Below, piece after piece: positions 1 to 10,380 of a stretch of 64,000 bases of DNA; the stretch's first letter is position 1; each line of letters begins with the position of its first letter. This stretch comes from Whitmania pigra (lineage: Eukaryota; Annelida; Clitellata; Hirudinida; Haemopidae): positions 762,001 to 826,000 of the forward strand of contig JAJTWR010000113.1 of assembly GCA_021613335.1 (NCBI GenBank), written 5' to 3'. Position numbers and translations under genes: made by a program. The notes beneath the pieces were generated by a model that ran no database searches, was not told the origin of the DNA, and saw nothing but the letters and a program-made list of their open reading frames with translations.

Positions 1-1164
1 TTGATATTTTTCCACACTTTGGGTTTGGCATGGGAAGGCATCTAACCAATTTTTAGCAGTATTTTTATTGCATTTTCAATTTCATCATCACTTACATCCT
101 TCGAAATAGATTGGTGAGTACTCGGAAGATCTTTACAATTTACAAGACTATGGTAATCCTCTGCATCAACGTTCAAAGGAGGAATTATGAATTTCCTTAC
201 TTCTGCAGAATCTACGGCAACGGATTGTCTGGCACATCATATGGCTGTAGGAAACTTCATCATATATCTACCAGACTCACTTTCTGTGTCCTCAATTAAA
301 TCCTCATCAGTATGCACTTCCACAACATCTAATTTAGGATTGGAACTGTTACCACCTGATGCTCATGCGCTACTTTTGCTATAAGAAATGGAATTATAGT
401 ATTTCTGTCTGTGACGCTCTACCAGTTGCTTTACTTAAATTGCAAGTAGTTTCCTCGTCCAATGTACCAATAACAAAATTTATTTCATTTCTTTGATCCA
501 AGAAAAATTCAGGTGCTGACACTTTTAATTCTTTGGGACGAGTACAAATACTTAAATCGAGACAATGACATGCTGTTAAGTCATACAAACTTAAACTATC
601 CTGTTTAGCAATCAATTACGCTGAAGCTTTCATTTCGCCCTCTTTTTTCAGAATCATTTTAAACTTTTTGTACTTTTTGTGGCACTCTTCTCCTTGAAAT
701 AGTCGGAATGCAAGATTTAAACTAAATGTCTGTAACGCTTGCATAAACTTGAGCAATTATATTAGACTCAGTATTCTTTGGAAGTTGTATTTGAACAAGG
801 AAATAATGCTGCATTGCTTCCCTAACACTTGGTAATTGGCGGGAAGTTAGTTCACATCCAATGCCAAATGCAGTCAGTTGCGCTCGAGTAACGGCCATAG
901 TTTGGATAGAGTTTGTAAAATTACTAATTTTTCTTTAATAGAACTTTATTTCAGTTGTATAAGTGGTTGTACATTCAATCTGCGTATAGAAATAAATTTA
1001 AATATAATCAATCAAACACAGAAGAAAAATCAGACGCAATAGCAAATATATTATATGTCTTCCCTCTTCCGGCGGGAATAGAAGACAAAAAATAATTTAA
1101 AAAAAAAACATTTGTTTCTTACTAATGTAGTTCGGGAGCAATATTTTATTACTATCCAAAGTCA
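1..1164 (-). mobile_element. Unclassified TIR element, copy A (partial, runs off window start)
   Basis: The reverse complement matches 55346-57008 over most of its length. It ends at about 1164 in the motif ACTTTGGATAG followed by an AT stretch and TTGCTC, which also forms both ends of copy B, so it is a terminal inverted repeat. Read on the minus strand from about 900, the coding remnant begins MAVTRAQLT and continues with GIGCELTSRQLP and EAMQHY, and is broken by stops and frameshifts. The transposase family is not recognised. The left end lies outside the window. Confidence 0.6.
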
Positions 1165-1207
1165 AATTTTTTTGAAGAACTACCCTAATGAATAGTTGGC
1201 CTACTTA

Positions 1208-1481
1208 CCAGCCCAAATGACAGTGAAAGTTCTAAATGGTGAGAAGTTTGCAAAAGAATGCGGAAACATTGGGGTATAAGAATTATAAGAGCAGCGGGAT
1301 TATTCTATAAAGGTGACCCAAATATCGGAAGATTTTATTTATTACGATGGGTTATTATGATGAGTTCTCATTAATTATTAATACCAGGCATCTGTAGACG
1401 ATTAAGACTTTAGCCTTGGTGCGACTCCATAAGGAGGTCAAATCCCAGCCTCTCTCAAGGGCTTTTATAACTAATACCTGA
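1208..1481 (+). repeat. tRNA-like SINE/MITE repeat, paired with 22355-22605
   Basis: This stretch matches the reverse complement of 22355-22605. Its 3' half holds CCTTGGTGCGACTC and GGTCAAATCCCAGCC, which resemble tRNA-type A-box and B-box promoter elements, so a tRNA-derived SINE is likely. The 5' half is an AT-rich leader also shared between the copies. Confidence 0.5.
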
Positions 1482-1557
1482 TGATTTTATTCCATCAAAT
1501 GAGAGATTTTATGATAAATCGGATTCGTGGATGGAATAGTGTCTAAATTTCTTAAAC

Positions 1558-1640
1558 ATGATTTACGACATTCCCCGGCTAAACTTTGCCTACAGTGCGG
1601 GTTTGAATCCCGTTGAGGGACTTTCGTTTCCCTCGCTTGC
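1558..1640 (+). repeat. Dispersed repeat with B-box-like motif, paired with 57357-57450
   Basis: It shares ATGATTTACGACATTCCCCG with 57357-57450. It then carries GGTTTGAATCCCG, close to a tRNA B-box. It is probably a truncated SINE. Confidence 0.4.
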
Positions 1641-1683
1641 CTTACTAACGATGTTTTAGTATATTTTAATAACTTATTATCTG

Positions 1684-1745
1684 GGTTTTGGTAGGTTTAA
1701 GGTTAGCGTATGGGTTTAGGGTTTGAGTTTGGGTTAGGGTTAATA
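1684..1745 (+). repeat. Degenerate telomere-like (TTAGGG-type) repeats
   Basis: Several imperfect units of GGTTTAGGGTTT and GGGTTAGGGTTA occur within about 60 bases. This looks like an interstitial telomeric remnant or chance G-rich repeat. It is too short and irregular to be a chromosome end. Confidence 0.35.
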
Positions 1746-2269
1746 ATTTAATATTAGTTCACTTTAGCTTGTTTTCTGGATATATAGTTCCGGGCTATTG
1801 TCGACGAGATAGCTATTTTTAGGATGGTGAAGTGCGTTACAAGAGTTATCAAATATTTATACTTTTTCATTATTTTTATCTTTAATTTTTTAAATAAAAT
1901 AATATTTAGTTGTTTTCTAAAAGTTATTTTCTATGTCACGACTCTTACTTGGATAATCTTATCATCATTGCTGCAAAAATCTCCAGCCTCTAGTCACTGA
2001 CTACATATGAAGCAAAATACTTTACTATGCATTTATAACTTCATATCAGCTTTCACAAAGTATTTTATTAAAGAAAAATTAACTACATCAGTTAAAAAAT
2101 TAAAATTAGTTCAATTGAAATCTAAAAATTTGTTTTCAGAGGTATGTGAAACAGCAAGCTAATTACGTGCGTAAAAATAATGCAATTTTTAAATTGTACA
2201 TCGTCTATAATAAATTTATATTACTCTCAATATTGAAAAAGTTTCACTGGACTCGATGCCAAAATGTTA

Positions 2270-2534
2270 GTATCATCACGTGCTTCTTTGAGCCAATGAA
2301 GTGCATTTGAGCAGTCACGTGTATTAATAGACCAAACAAAGAAACATTTATTTTTTTATTAACTTTGTGTGCGTTCAGTAAGGTGAATGCTTGTACATGT
2401 AATTCCCGGGTGTAAGGACAGGCCTGTGTGTTTGACCCAATCGTTTGACACATTTATAATTCGTTCTCGTAAAGACCACACAAGATATCTGGATTTGTTC
2501 GGACAAACTATTTGATATAACCATCAAATTCTGG
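2270..2534 (+). promoter_or_regulatory. Putative JUN 5' flank with two E-boxes and CCAAT boxes
   Basis: Two perfect CACGTG hexamers lie at 2277-2282 and 2316-2321. CCAAT motifs lie near 2293 and 2436. All sit within about 260 bases of the JUN start codon. The upstream 500 bases (1750-2270) are AT-rich with nothing recognisable. No transcription start can be placed from sequence. Confidence 0.3.
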
Positions 2535-2777
2535 ATGGATCACACAGCATATGATGAAAATCCCTCCAACACTCAGGGAGTTGTGCCATATACGATAAAT
2601 GTGAAGCCTTCGTTCACGCTCGATTTTAACAGTGCGAGATCTCGTCAGCCAATGGATCTAGGATTTCTAAAGTTGGGGTCACCAGAACTAGAACGTTTTC
2701 TTGTTCAATCAGATGGATCGGTAGTCACGGCCTTAACCCCCACAACTCAGATTTTGTTCCCTAAGTCTGTCACTGAA
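2535..2777 (+). CDS. JUN: JUN coding exon 1
   Basis: The exon encodes the delta-like motif and the JNK-phosphoacceptor region and ends at CACTGAA|GTAAGT. The ATG at 2535 is the first in-frame start after upstream stops and gives a length typical of the family. Confidence 0.88.
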
Positions 2778-5683
2778 GTAAGTAAAAGCGAGGGCTTATA
2801 TCTATGATTTCTTAAAATAACGATCTATTGCATATTGTGTTTTTATCTGAAGAATTGGCAGAATTTATTTGTAGCATTTCAGAATTGATTTAATTTTATG
2901 TGACTAAAATGAATAGGATATGATGAATATAGGAAGATTATAAGCAAAAACTGATTTTGAATGAGATTACAGAGATATTGTCAAGAGCTCGAGCTCCATG
3001 AACGATGGAAGTGCTCAAAATTTTAAAATTTAGATAAAATAGCTGCTCATTCTAGCAGGGACAATATCAAGAAATTATGCCAAAGTTCAGTTCAATGCAA
3101 CTCTTAACCAACATCTTAAATATTTTCAAATGATCCAAGTCAAGAGCCCAAACAAGGCCAACATAATATGTGGCAGAATAAAATTTGGGCCACTTTGTGA
3201 TTTTCATTCAAAATTGGCATTGGATTTAGGTTTATTTACAGTAATGCAGGTTAGCCGAATGGGCAACAGTCGTAATGTGTCGTGTTCGAAACCCAGCCTG
3301 CACTGCCGCCAACGCCCTTAGGAAGGTATATATAAATGGTTACAAGAAGCGCCTCTGACGCTATGCATATGGCGCTATATAAATGAAGTTACAATTACAA
3401 TGCAAAAAAAGCTATATGATTTCCAATCCTGTCTACAGAGTCTTATTTATATCTTTATTTCATAGTAAGCTTAATGTGCCATGGCAGTACTTAATTACAT
3501 GATAAATTGCAAGTTTTTCTGAAGTTGTCTAAAACCATCAGTAAAAATTTTTGAACTGAACTACATAAGCAGGGTCATCATCAGATACAGTTATGGCACT
3601 TTTTTGGTAGAACAACTGAACATGAAATGTTTCTTTCTCTACCAAATATTTCTGTTTCATAATAATAAAGCTCCAAAAGAGTCTCCATTACTCTGATTTG
3701 TTTAGGGGAAACAGATTATGTTTATGATTGTGAAAAACAGCTGAGACTGTTTCTTCGTTTCTTAAAAATTGCTGGATCATTTGCAGGGCTTTGTCTGAAA
3801 TGGAGAACAATTTTCATGCTTTGAAAGAGCAACTTCTACACCAGATTTGTCAAGTGCCTTCCTGACAGACACTTAAACTTGCTTTTGCATGTGTTTCAAA
3901 CTACAACAGAGTTTTTTAAAGTAAATTTGCCTCCCAAAATTGAAGTACCAGTGTTATTCATGGCCATCTTTTTTCATCACAAAGCAATAAGTCTTTAAAC
4001 TAAAAGAAGTTGGAAGACACAAAACAAGTTGACAAATTTCAGACTAAAATAGTTCATGTTAAAAATTTATAAAGTAACTTTGTTAAATTAAAAAAAAATT
4101 TAAAGAGTTAATCATCTTAACTATACAATATTTAACATATTAATCTCCAGAGTTAATCATCTTAACAAACAATATTTAACATATTAATCTCCAGTTAACA
4201 CATATAAATCTGCATCCCTACTTATTTGTTTTGTATCAAGCCTTATGTTTTATTACAATGAAAGATTCTGCATAATCTTTTTGATTTTACTTGGTTAATA
4301 AAATTTATTTCTTGAACTTCCAGTAAATGTACTAAAACACAAATAACCAAAGTTCAACATAACAACTAATGGTAGAAGATAATCTCATGGAAATGACTTC
4401 AGCTAGCTACATCAAGTTAAAAAATTGTTATTTACTAAAACAAAGATGTTAATAAAGATATAAAGTGACACACTACATGTTTAACCTTTAAACCTCGCTG
4501 TCCGGAAAACTGGCCTGACGGAGAAGCCTATAGACCCTAAAGGTGGGTTTTCTGGCCTTCGCATCCATCATCATTATCCTGTCGTTAGCCGAAAACTGTT
4601 ACAGGGGCTCAGGCTATAGGGGGATTGGCCAGAGGGAACAGGGTTCAAAGGGTTAAACAAAATGAAACTAATATTTTGTGATCAAAGATAATACTTCAGC
4701 TTTGTTAGATGAGATGGATAACGAGACATTTGTGCTCAGCTCAAGCAGAGGGGCCTAATATAAACAAAAATCACTGATACAGCTCAGGCTACTAACATCC
4801 ACTTATGTGCATTTATTTAATTAATTAACCTCATGTTACCTGAAGTGTAGTAACTGTTATTATTAATTAATAGGTGTTGCATGCTAGTAGGATCAAATTG
4901 AAAAATAATCGTGTCATAATACTTTTTGAATATTACTTTATTATTAATTTTGATGAATGCTCAACAATAATCCAGGAGCAGGAAGCCTATGCAAGAGGAT
5001 TCATAGATGCTTTGGAAGAGTTACATCGGAGGCAAGGCATTCCATCTTCACCACCTCTTGAAGAATCACTTTCAACTTTTTCCACAAAAAACGGTGGTCA
5101 TTTTTTCTCAACAAATATTTCTTCTCTCAGTATGAACGCATCTGACGATGTTCCTACAAGAGATGCTCCTCTTTGTCCTAGTCCCCATTTGACACAGGTC
5201 AAAACAGCTGTGCTTCCACCTGCCCTAACCCTTTTGAGTCGTAGCTCTGCATCAAAGTCATATGATGCAAGCTTCAGCAATCTTGTCAATGGAAATGTTT
5301 CAAATGCAACATCTTCAAGCAAAGCAGGAAATATTCTCTTAGATGAGAATTACCAAGCAGTGCCAAAACTTATTTCATCTCCACCATCAAGTGCTGCAAG
5401 CTTGAGTGGAGATTCTCCTTCCCCTATGTCTGCTAGTGAAGATTTTGATCGATTAGAGATGAAAAGAGCTCGGAATAGGCTGGCCGCTCAAAAGTGTCGG
5501 AGCAGGAAGTTGGAACGCATTGCTGTGTTGAGTCAACGAGTAGAAGAACTCAAAGAACAAAATGCTCAACTTCATCTTTTAAAGCAAGAAGCATTCAAAA
5601 ATGTTGAAGAATTGAAAACCAGACTTTCCAATCATGCCATATGTGGCAATCTTGATCTCTCATTGGTGAGTTTGTCTTCATGA
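2535..5683 (+). CDS. JUN: JUN / AP-1 bZIP transcription factor, two coding exons
   Basis: This is a nuclear AP-1 subunit that dimerises through a leucine zipper and binds TRE/CRE sites. Exon 1 is 2535-2777 (81 codons) and exon 2 is 4976-5683, giving 316 residues, close to the usual JUN length. The delta-like docking motif KPSFTLDF is at about 24-31. GFLKLGSPELERFLVQS at 43-59 aligns with the JNK-target block of human JUN: the Ser73-Pro equivalent is kept (Ser49), but the Ser63-Pro site is replaced by Gln-Pro-Met. A Thr-Pro is kept at 68-69. The EQEAYARGF block opens exon 2. The basic region NRLAAQKCRSRKLERI lies near 246-261 with its conserved cysteine, and the zipper follows to about 300. 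The intron (2778-4975) splits VTE from EQE in phase 0. The C-terminus is short and unlike vertebrate JUN. A donor-like GTGAGT at 5666 leaves the last residues uncertain. Confidence 0.93.
3246..3396 (+). repeat. tRNA-derived SINE, internally deleted copy
   Basis: It matches the fuller copy at 53806-53985 but lacks about 30 bases just after the A-box-like TTAGCCGAATGGG and about 8 bases near the TATATAAATGG motif. The B-box-like GTGTTCGAAACCC is kept. It lies within the JUN intron in the same orientation. Confidence 0.75.
4485..4652 (+). mobile_element. piggyBac-like MITE with TTAA target duplication
   Basis: A 168-bp GC-richer insert is flanked by TTAA at 4481-4484 and 4653-4656. The ends are inverted: CCTTTAAACC on the left, GGTTCAAAGG on the right. 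TTAA target sites with CCYTT-type ends are the hallmark of piggyBac elements. There is no coding capacity, so it would depend on a transposase elsewhere. Confidence 0.65.
4976..5683 (+). CDS. JUN: JUN coding exon 2 (Ser-rich linker and bZIP)
   Basis: It opens at TCCAG|GAGCAGGAAGCC and reads through a serine-rich linker into the bZIP domain. The stop codon is TGA at 5681-5683. Confidence 0.9.
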   Translation, partial: EQEAYARGFIDALEELHRRQGIPSSPPLEESLSTFSTKNGGHFFSTNISSLSMNASDDVPTRDAPLCPSPHLTQVKTAVLPPALTLLSRSSASKSYDASFSNLVNGNVSNATSSSKAGNILLDENYQAVPKLISSPPSSAASLSGDSPSPMSASEDFDRLEMKRARNRLAAQKCRSRKLERIAVLSQRVEELKEQNAQLHLLKQEAFKNVEELKTRLSNHAICGNLDLSLVSLSS

Positions 5684-7250
5684 TGGAGACAACACTCACA
5701 TTGGATGACAGTATCTTGTCTATTGTACCACAAGCTTTATTCCATTTTAATTGGAATTGTGATCTTTATTTGACCAAGTTCCACATGTTTGTGTTGTGCA
5801 ATATGAAGTAATTGTGCTCTTATAATTGTTTATGGTTTGTAGGTATGCTATTATTAGTATTAATATACTATCATCATATAATCTCATCACCTTCATAGAT
5901 GAATAATTATTAATTACTTTAATTGAGTATCATTAAATTTGAATTAACCATGTTGCTTTAAAAATGTCATCAGTCACTTACTTAACTTTAATTTAGATGC
6001 TTTCTCCTATAAACCATATATTCTACAAAATTGTCATACTTTTTGCCACACATATTTTTTTGGGAGCAACATAACTTTCATGTTTGATGTTTGAAGGTTA
6101 TTATTGCATTCTTAAGGCATTTCAACTTTGCCTTAATTAAGATTTTCTAAAAAACATTGAGTTGTATTATAAGCTTGGACATTGCTGATATGTTTTAGAG
6201 TACACCACTATAAATTATGTTTTTATATAATTAGCAATAATTATCATTGGGGACAAAGTTGATGATATGCATCAGGTTCTCAAGTGTTTATTAATTTTTG
6301 GTGTATTTTATTGCATCTATTGACATATTTGTGTTCTTTGCTCAAGTGTGTTCCAATAGCGTCAGTATTGATTACTCCAAATAACAAATATCTTGCTATA
6401 ACATTAATTTTAAGTAAAGCTTATATCACAGTGCCTTAAGTGTGCATTTATACTCATTTGCTGTTGTCTGTCCTATTTCATGCATCTGTAAAAGCTTCAT
6501 TTGTATTGTTTTGCTACATTACTTTAATAAAGTGTAACATTAATTTTAAACTACAAATGATTACTTTCAGAGTACAATGCTGCTATCAACTAAAGCACTT
6601 CTCAAAATGCAAGTCCTGCACTTTGATTAAACATTAGCCTCATTTTACCTAAAGTGTTCCATAAGTTAATATTGATAATAAATTTGTGTTTCTCAGTGTC
6701 TTATCTAAAACATTAGAACTGTCCAGCCTTATTTTATTTTGTATATTGAAATATACATTCAAATGACTTCCATTGTGCATTTTAGTGGTTCTGTCACTAA
6801 ATCAATTTCATTACATTTTTGATTAGTAAGGCCATTTCTAAAACCTGTTTTTACATTGTTCTTAGTCAAACACTATTTAAAATTCAAAAGCAAGAAGTTT
6901 GCACATTTGTATTTATATTATTGTTTTGAATCAATGCATTTTAAAAATCTCAAAATTTTTAAATTGTACATTATTTCTTCATTTTTATATCATCATTTCA
7001 GCTTGTCACCCAAATTTCTTCAGTAGTTTGCTTCAACTTTGTCCACTAATCCAAGCAAATAATTGCATTTGTCAACTTGATGCTTGAGTTTGTGGCAAAT
7101 TCATATAATGTTGCTTGTCCTTGTAGTTGTTTTTGCCAATGAACGTGTTTATCCATTTAATTTGCTGCCTGCTAGTCTAATTGATTGTTACATGTTGGTG
7201 GCAACTTTTCATAAAAAGTTTTTTGAAAACCTAGACGGTTTTCAAACATT
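5684..7250 (+). other. JUN 3' untranslated / downstream AT-rich region
   Basis: No coding signal is seen. Polyadenylation-type AATAAA hexamers occur at 6526-6531 and 6677-6682, and either could end the JUN transcript. Several TTATTTA/ATTTA motifs resemble the AU-rich instability elements common in immediate-early mRNAs, but in such AT-rich DNA they may be chance. Confidence 0.4.
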
Positions 7251-7379
7251 TCAATAATAAGCAGTTATTAATGTGCTTTTATGTTTCATTAGTGTTATTT
7301 TCAAAGGATAAGAATTACGCTTTAACTGGAATGCATCCCCTTCTGTAATAATAATAATAATAACTTTGTAACGTGCCAT

Positions 7380-8110
7380 GTGCTCTCGATTTCCATTGAA
7401 GACCTGAAGAGGAGAGTGGTGGAAGTCCATTCCAGACAGTAGGGGAGGCTTATGAGAAGCCTCTGTTGGCGAGTGACAACCTATTGACTGGTTGATGAAG
7501 ATGAATGGTGGAAGATAAACGAAGACCAGGTATGTGGCGGCAATGGATGTGAAAAGCAACTCCGGCAAGTAGTTCAACTGGAGAATAGGAGTGATCGCTG
7601 AGCTTGACATATTGGGTTCTTTGGAAAGGTAAGATTGTAGCTAGGAGAGTGCAAGACCATCAATTCCAAAGTCAGACTGAAGTCAGTCTCTCAAGAGTAT
7701 CTGGTATTTGGTAATGTCAAAGGGAGCCAAGAGGTCGAGGCCAAACATCATGGCAAAATTGCCACAGATGTCAGAGAGATTGTTGAAGACATGTAAAAAA
7801 AAAACCAAGTATGCGGGCAGATTGGAATGAAGAGAAGTTTGAGGATGCTGTAATGTGGGGATGGATTTTGGAGAGAATGGGTCTTTCAAGCAAGTAATTT
7901 CTTTTTAGCATAGAGGTTGGAGATATGCGAGCTAAAATTGCCAGGTGAGCTTGGGGTCAAGGTTTGGCTTTTTTAGAAGGGACTTGGGCCCTCTTGAAGA
8001 TGGAAGGAAATGTACCAATGCTGAAGGAATCGTTTGCCAGTTTAGAAAAAATTGGGCTTAGAATTAGAGCGTTTTTCTTCAGGAGATGACTTGTTGGACA
8101 GTGTCACGTT
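7380..8110 (-). pseudogene. Decayed LINE reverse transcriptase (L2/CR1-like)
   Basis: The minus strand, in shifting frames, gives pieces in the right order for an L2/CR1-type RT. These are an IGTFPSIFKRAQV-like start, a degraded PISNL block, a Leu-Asp-Leu-Leu-Ala-Pro-Phe-Asp block (the usual DISAAFDT site) and FGIDGLAL followed by a YL-N-R-Q-Y-V-like block. Many stops and frameshifts show it is dead. It lies between JUN and CZIB. Confidence 0.6.
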
Positions 8111-8289
8111 CTTCACTAGAAGCCCTGCTGCCACCACCAACACCCAGTTCTTTGCCAGAAATAAGGAATTGGAACTAAAGCTTTATTTACAAGCTAAAAT
8201 CTTAGACTAAAAACCGTCAGAAACCAGTCATCAAAAGTTTTGATTCAAAACCATCACAATAATCCTAAAACAGCTCTCATCGATTTATC

Positions 8290-8560
8290 ATATTCATAAG
8301 CGTTGAATCTGATTAGCAATTCTTACAAAATCTTAAAATATCAGCCAATCCTAACAAATTTTACTAAAATATCACCAAATCGAAATACGAAAAAAGGTCA
8401 CACACCAGTTGATTAAACCCAGTTGTCCTAAAAACATTAATCATTATTTTCAATTACCTCACCTCAGGAGTTTAAGAATAACATTGGCTGGCTTAAACAA
8501 ATAAACAAAATCTAATGAAATGCACTCCCAGAGACAAATCATCCTATTAATATCAAATCA
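8290..8560 (+). repeat. Dispersed repeat R1, related to 52990-53400
   Basis: AAAATATCAGCCAATC, CGAAAAAAGGTCA and AAGAATAACATTGG occur in the same order as in the two tandem copies at 52990-53400. The element class is not recognised. It is probably part of a retroelement LTR or 3' region. Confidence 0.5.
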
Positions 8561-9307
8561 AGGAGACTTGTCTGGTGGTCTCAGAGACCCAGCAATGACA
8601 GGCAGTGAGTGAATTAGCTTGAGGACTGAGATTGTGGTATCTGGGAATTCCCTGGTTGGAAAAGGTGAGATGGGTGATAAGGCGAAGGTGTTGGTGATTG
8701 ATTCGTGGATTTTGTTGATCTTTGAGAAGAAGAAAAAGAGTTGTAAGAATTGACCAAGTTAGAGCACCCATATTCTTTATGAGTGGAACATAAATATTGA
8801 AGTAATGGCTTAGAAACTTAGAATAATGATTTGTTCCATAGTAAACTGATCTGGATTCAATCGCTGCTGATGAAACAGAAGACTGACTCTGAAATACATT
8901 TCAAAGTTTGTTTAAATGAAAAACAAACATTAGTTAATATCAGTTAATTTATTGTCACCTGCATTGATTCTACAGACGAGTTTAATTTCTGTTAATGGGC
9001 TCTAGAACAGTTGGACTTTTGGGTGACATTGGTTTACTGAGCTTATCAATGTTCCCTCAAATTTGTGAGAAAAAATCTGAGGTCATGAGGCAAAATAACC
9101 AGTCCAGTAAAATTTGTGATCCACTATTGCGCAACTTATGTAATTTTACAACGACTATTTAACAAAGATGAAATTTCAATATTTATATTTTGTACAACAA
9201 GTAGGGTAGCCAAAACGTACAGTTATGTGAAACCTCCAACTTTTGTGACAATCGTGAGAATATCTGGTAAAAATTACATAAATTGTTTGGATAAGTGGCG
9301 CTTATTC

Positions 9308-9391
9308 CTTCATAAGTGTAACTTCATCCTTCATAAGTGTAACTTCATCCTTCATAAGTGTAACTTCATCCTTCATAAGTGTAACTTCATC
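9308..9391 (+). repeat. 21-bp minisatellite, four copies
   Basis: Four consecutive identical units of 21 bases, each starting CTTCATAAGTGTAAC. A fifth, degenerate start (CCATCATCA) follows. Confidence 0.9.
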
Positions 9392-9432
9392 CATCATCAA
9401 TCAGATATTCTCATCAAGTGAGGGACAAACTG

Positions 9433-9590
9433 GTGAAAATGTTAAAACATCACCCGGATGGAAAGTGTCAGGTATGCCCTCAGGAAGATGAACATATACG
9501 GTATTTCCCCATGGAATGTCCTGCCCAGTCTGCTCTGAGGAGAGAAATTAGACTCAATACAAATCTCTTATATGAGTTCCATGCTTAGCA
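9433..9590 (+). pseudogene. LINE C-terminal zinc-knuckle fragment
   Basis: One frame reads HHPDGKCQVCPQEDEHIRYF then MECPAQSALRREIR. The C-x2-C...H...C spacing followed by CP matches the zinc-binding tail found after the RT/RNase H of Jockey/CR1-type LINEs. Only this tail is present. Confidence 0.45.
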
Positions 9591-9740
9591 ATCCAGCGAG
9601 TGTGGACATAATCTACAGATGAATTTGCAAAAATCGGAGTCAATTACTTTAGTGACTTAAACTTGATTTAATTTATTATTATTTTATTCTTATTATTATA
9701 CTAATACAAGTCATTACTTTTACATAACTAACACTAACTA

Positions 9741-9797
9741 ACAAGTCATCCTAGTTAAGCAACGGACTTTAATCAAATGAATAAATAAAATAAAATA
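9741..9797 (+). repeat. Retroposon tail module (GCAACGGACT family)
   Basis: It carries GTCATCCTAGTTAAGCAACG and then GACTTTAATCAAATGAATAAA. It matches other copies at 12585-12640, 39462-39500, 40729-40778 and, inverted, 9950-9990 and 23191-23240. Confidence 0.65.
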
Positions 9798-9949
9798 AAG
9801 TCTCTCATTAGTGACTGTAAACTTCGTCTATTTCGGAATCCGAATAATATAACATTTTGTTACAGAGTAATTCTCCCCATTGCTTCCCTCCACAAGAACT
9901 GAATTGTTTTTGATTTCATGACATGAACAATGCATGACTTAGCTTATGT

Positions 9950-9990
9950 TTGTTTGTTTGTTTATTTGATTATAGTCCTTTGCATAAACT
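9950..9990 (-). repeat. Retroposon tail module, inverted copy
   Basis: On the minus strand it reads TTTATGCAAAGGACTATAAT followed by CAAATAAACAAAC, a diverged copy of the same tail. Confidence 0.5.
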
Positions 9991-10380
9991 TAGCTTATTT
10001 GGTGCCGCCTTCTTATACCATGCAGATGTCGTGCTCGCTTAATCTTCAAGATATACTGTGAAATTAAGATAAAAAATCAACATAAATAGACAAAAATTAA
10101 CATTTATAGAATTTCTATACTATCATTCTGGTAACACTGTGTCAAGTACCTTATGTTATTTAAATATTTGATTATTTAATTAATTAATTACATTAACTTA
10201 AAAAAATTATTACAATAATTTTTAGTTTATTTAAAATTGCGTTGTTAGTAAAAGCTACTTCATATTAGTGTTTTCTCTGATTGGATACTAAGCTTTAAAA
10301 ATTACCGTGCTCGAGGTGCTTGTACAGCCTTCTAGCGATTAGTAAACAACCTGCTTATTCAAGTATTTTGGATTACAAGG

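Larger units (their letters stand above)
2778..4975 (+). other. JUN intron, 2.2 kb, phase 0
   Basis: It begins GTAAGT and ends TCCAG. It contains a SINE (3246-3396) and a piggyBac-type MITE (4485-4652). A near-direct duplication of about 55 bases (GAGTTAATCATCTTAAC) occurs at about 4105-4200. The rest is AT-rich with no further coding signal. Vertebrate JUN has no intron at all. Confidence 0.8.

Noticed and set aside
1684..1745. A chromosome end or telomere
   Set aside because: Only a few degenerate units occur, with unique sequence on both sides.
7251..7610. 119-residue minus-strand ORF as a gene
   Set aside because: It lies within a decayed LINE reverse transcriptase and begins in a low-complexity TAA tract.
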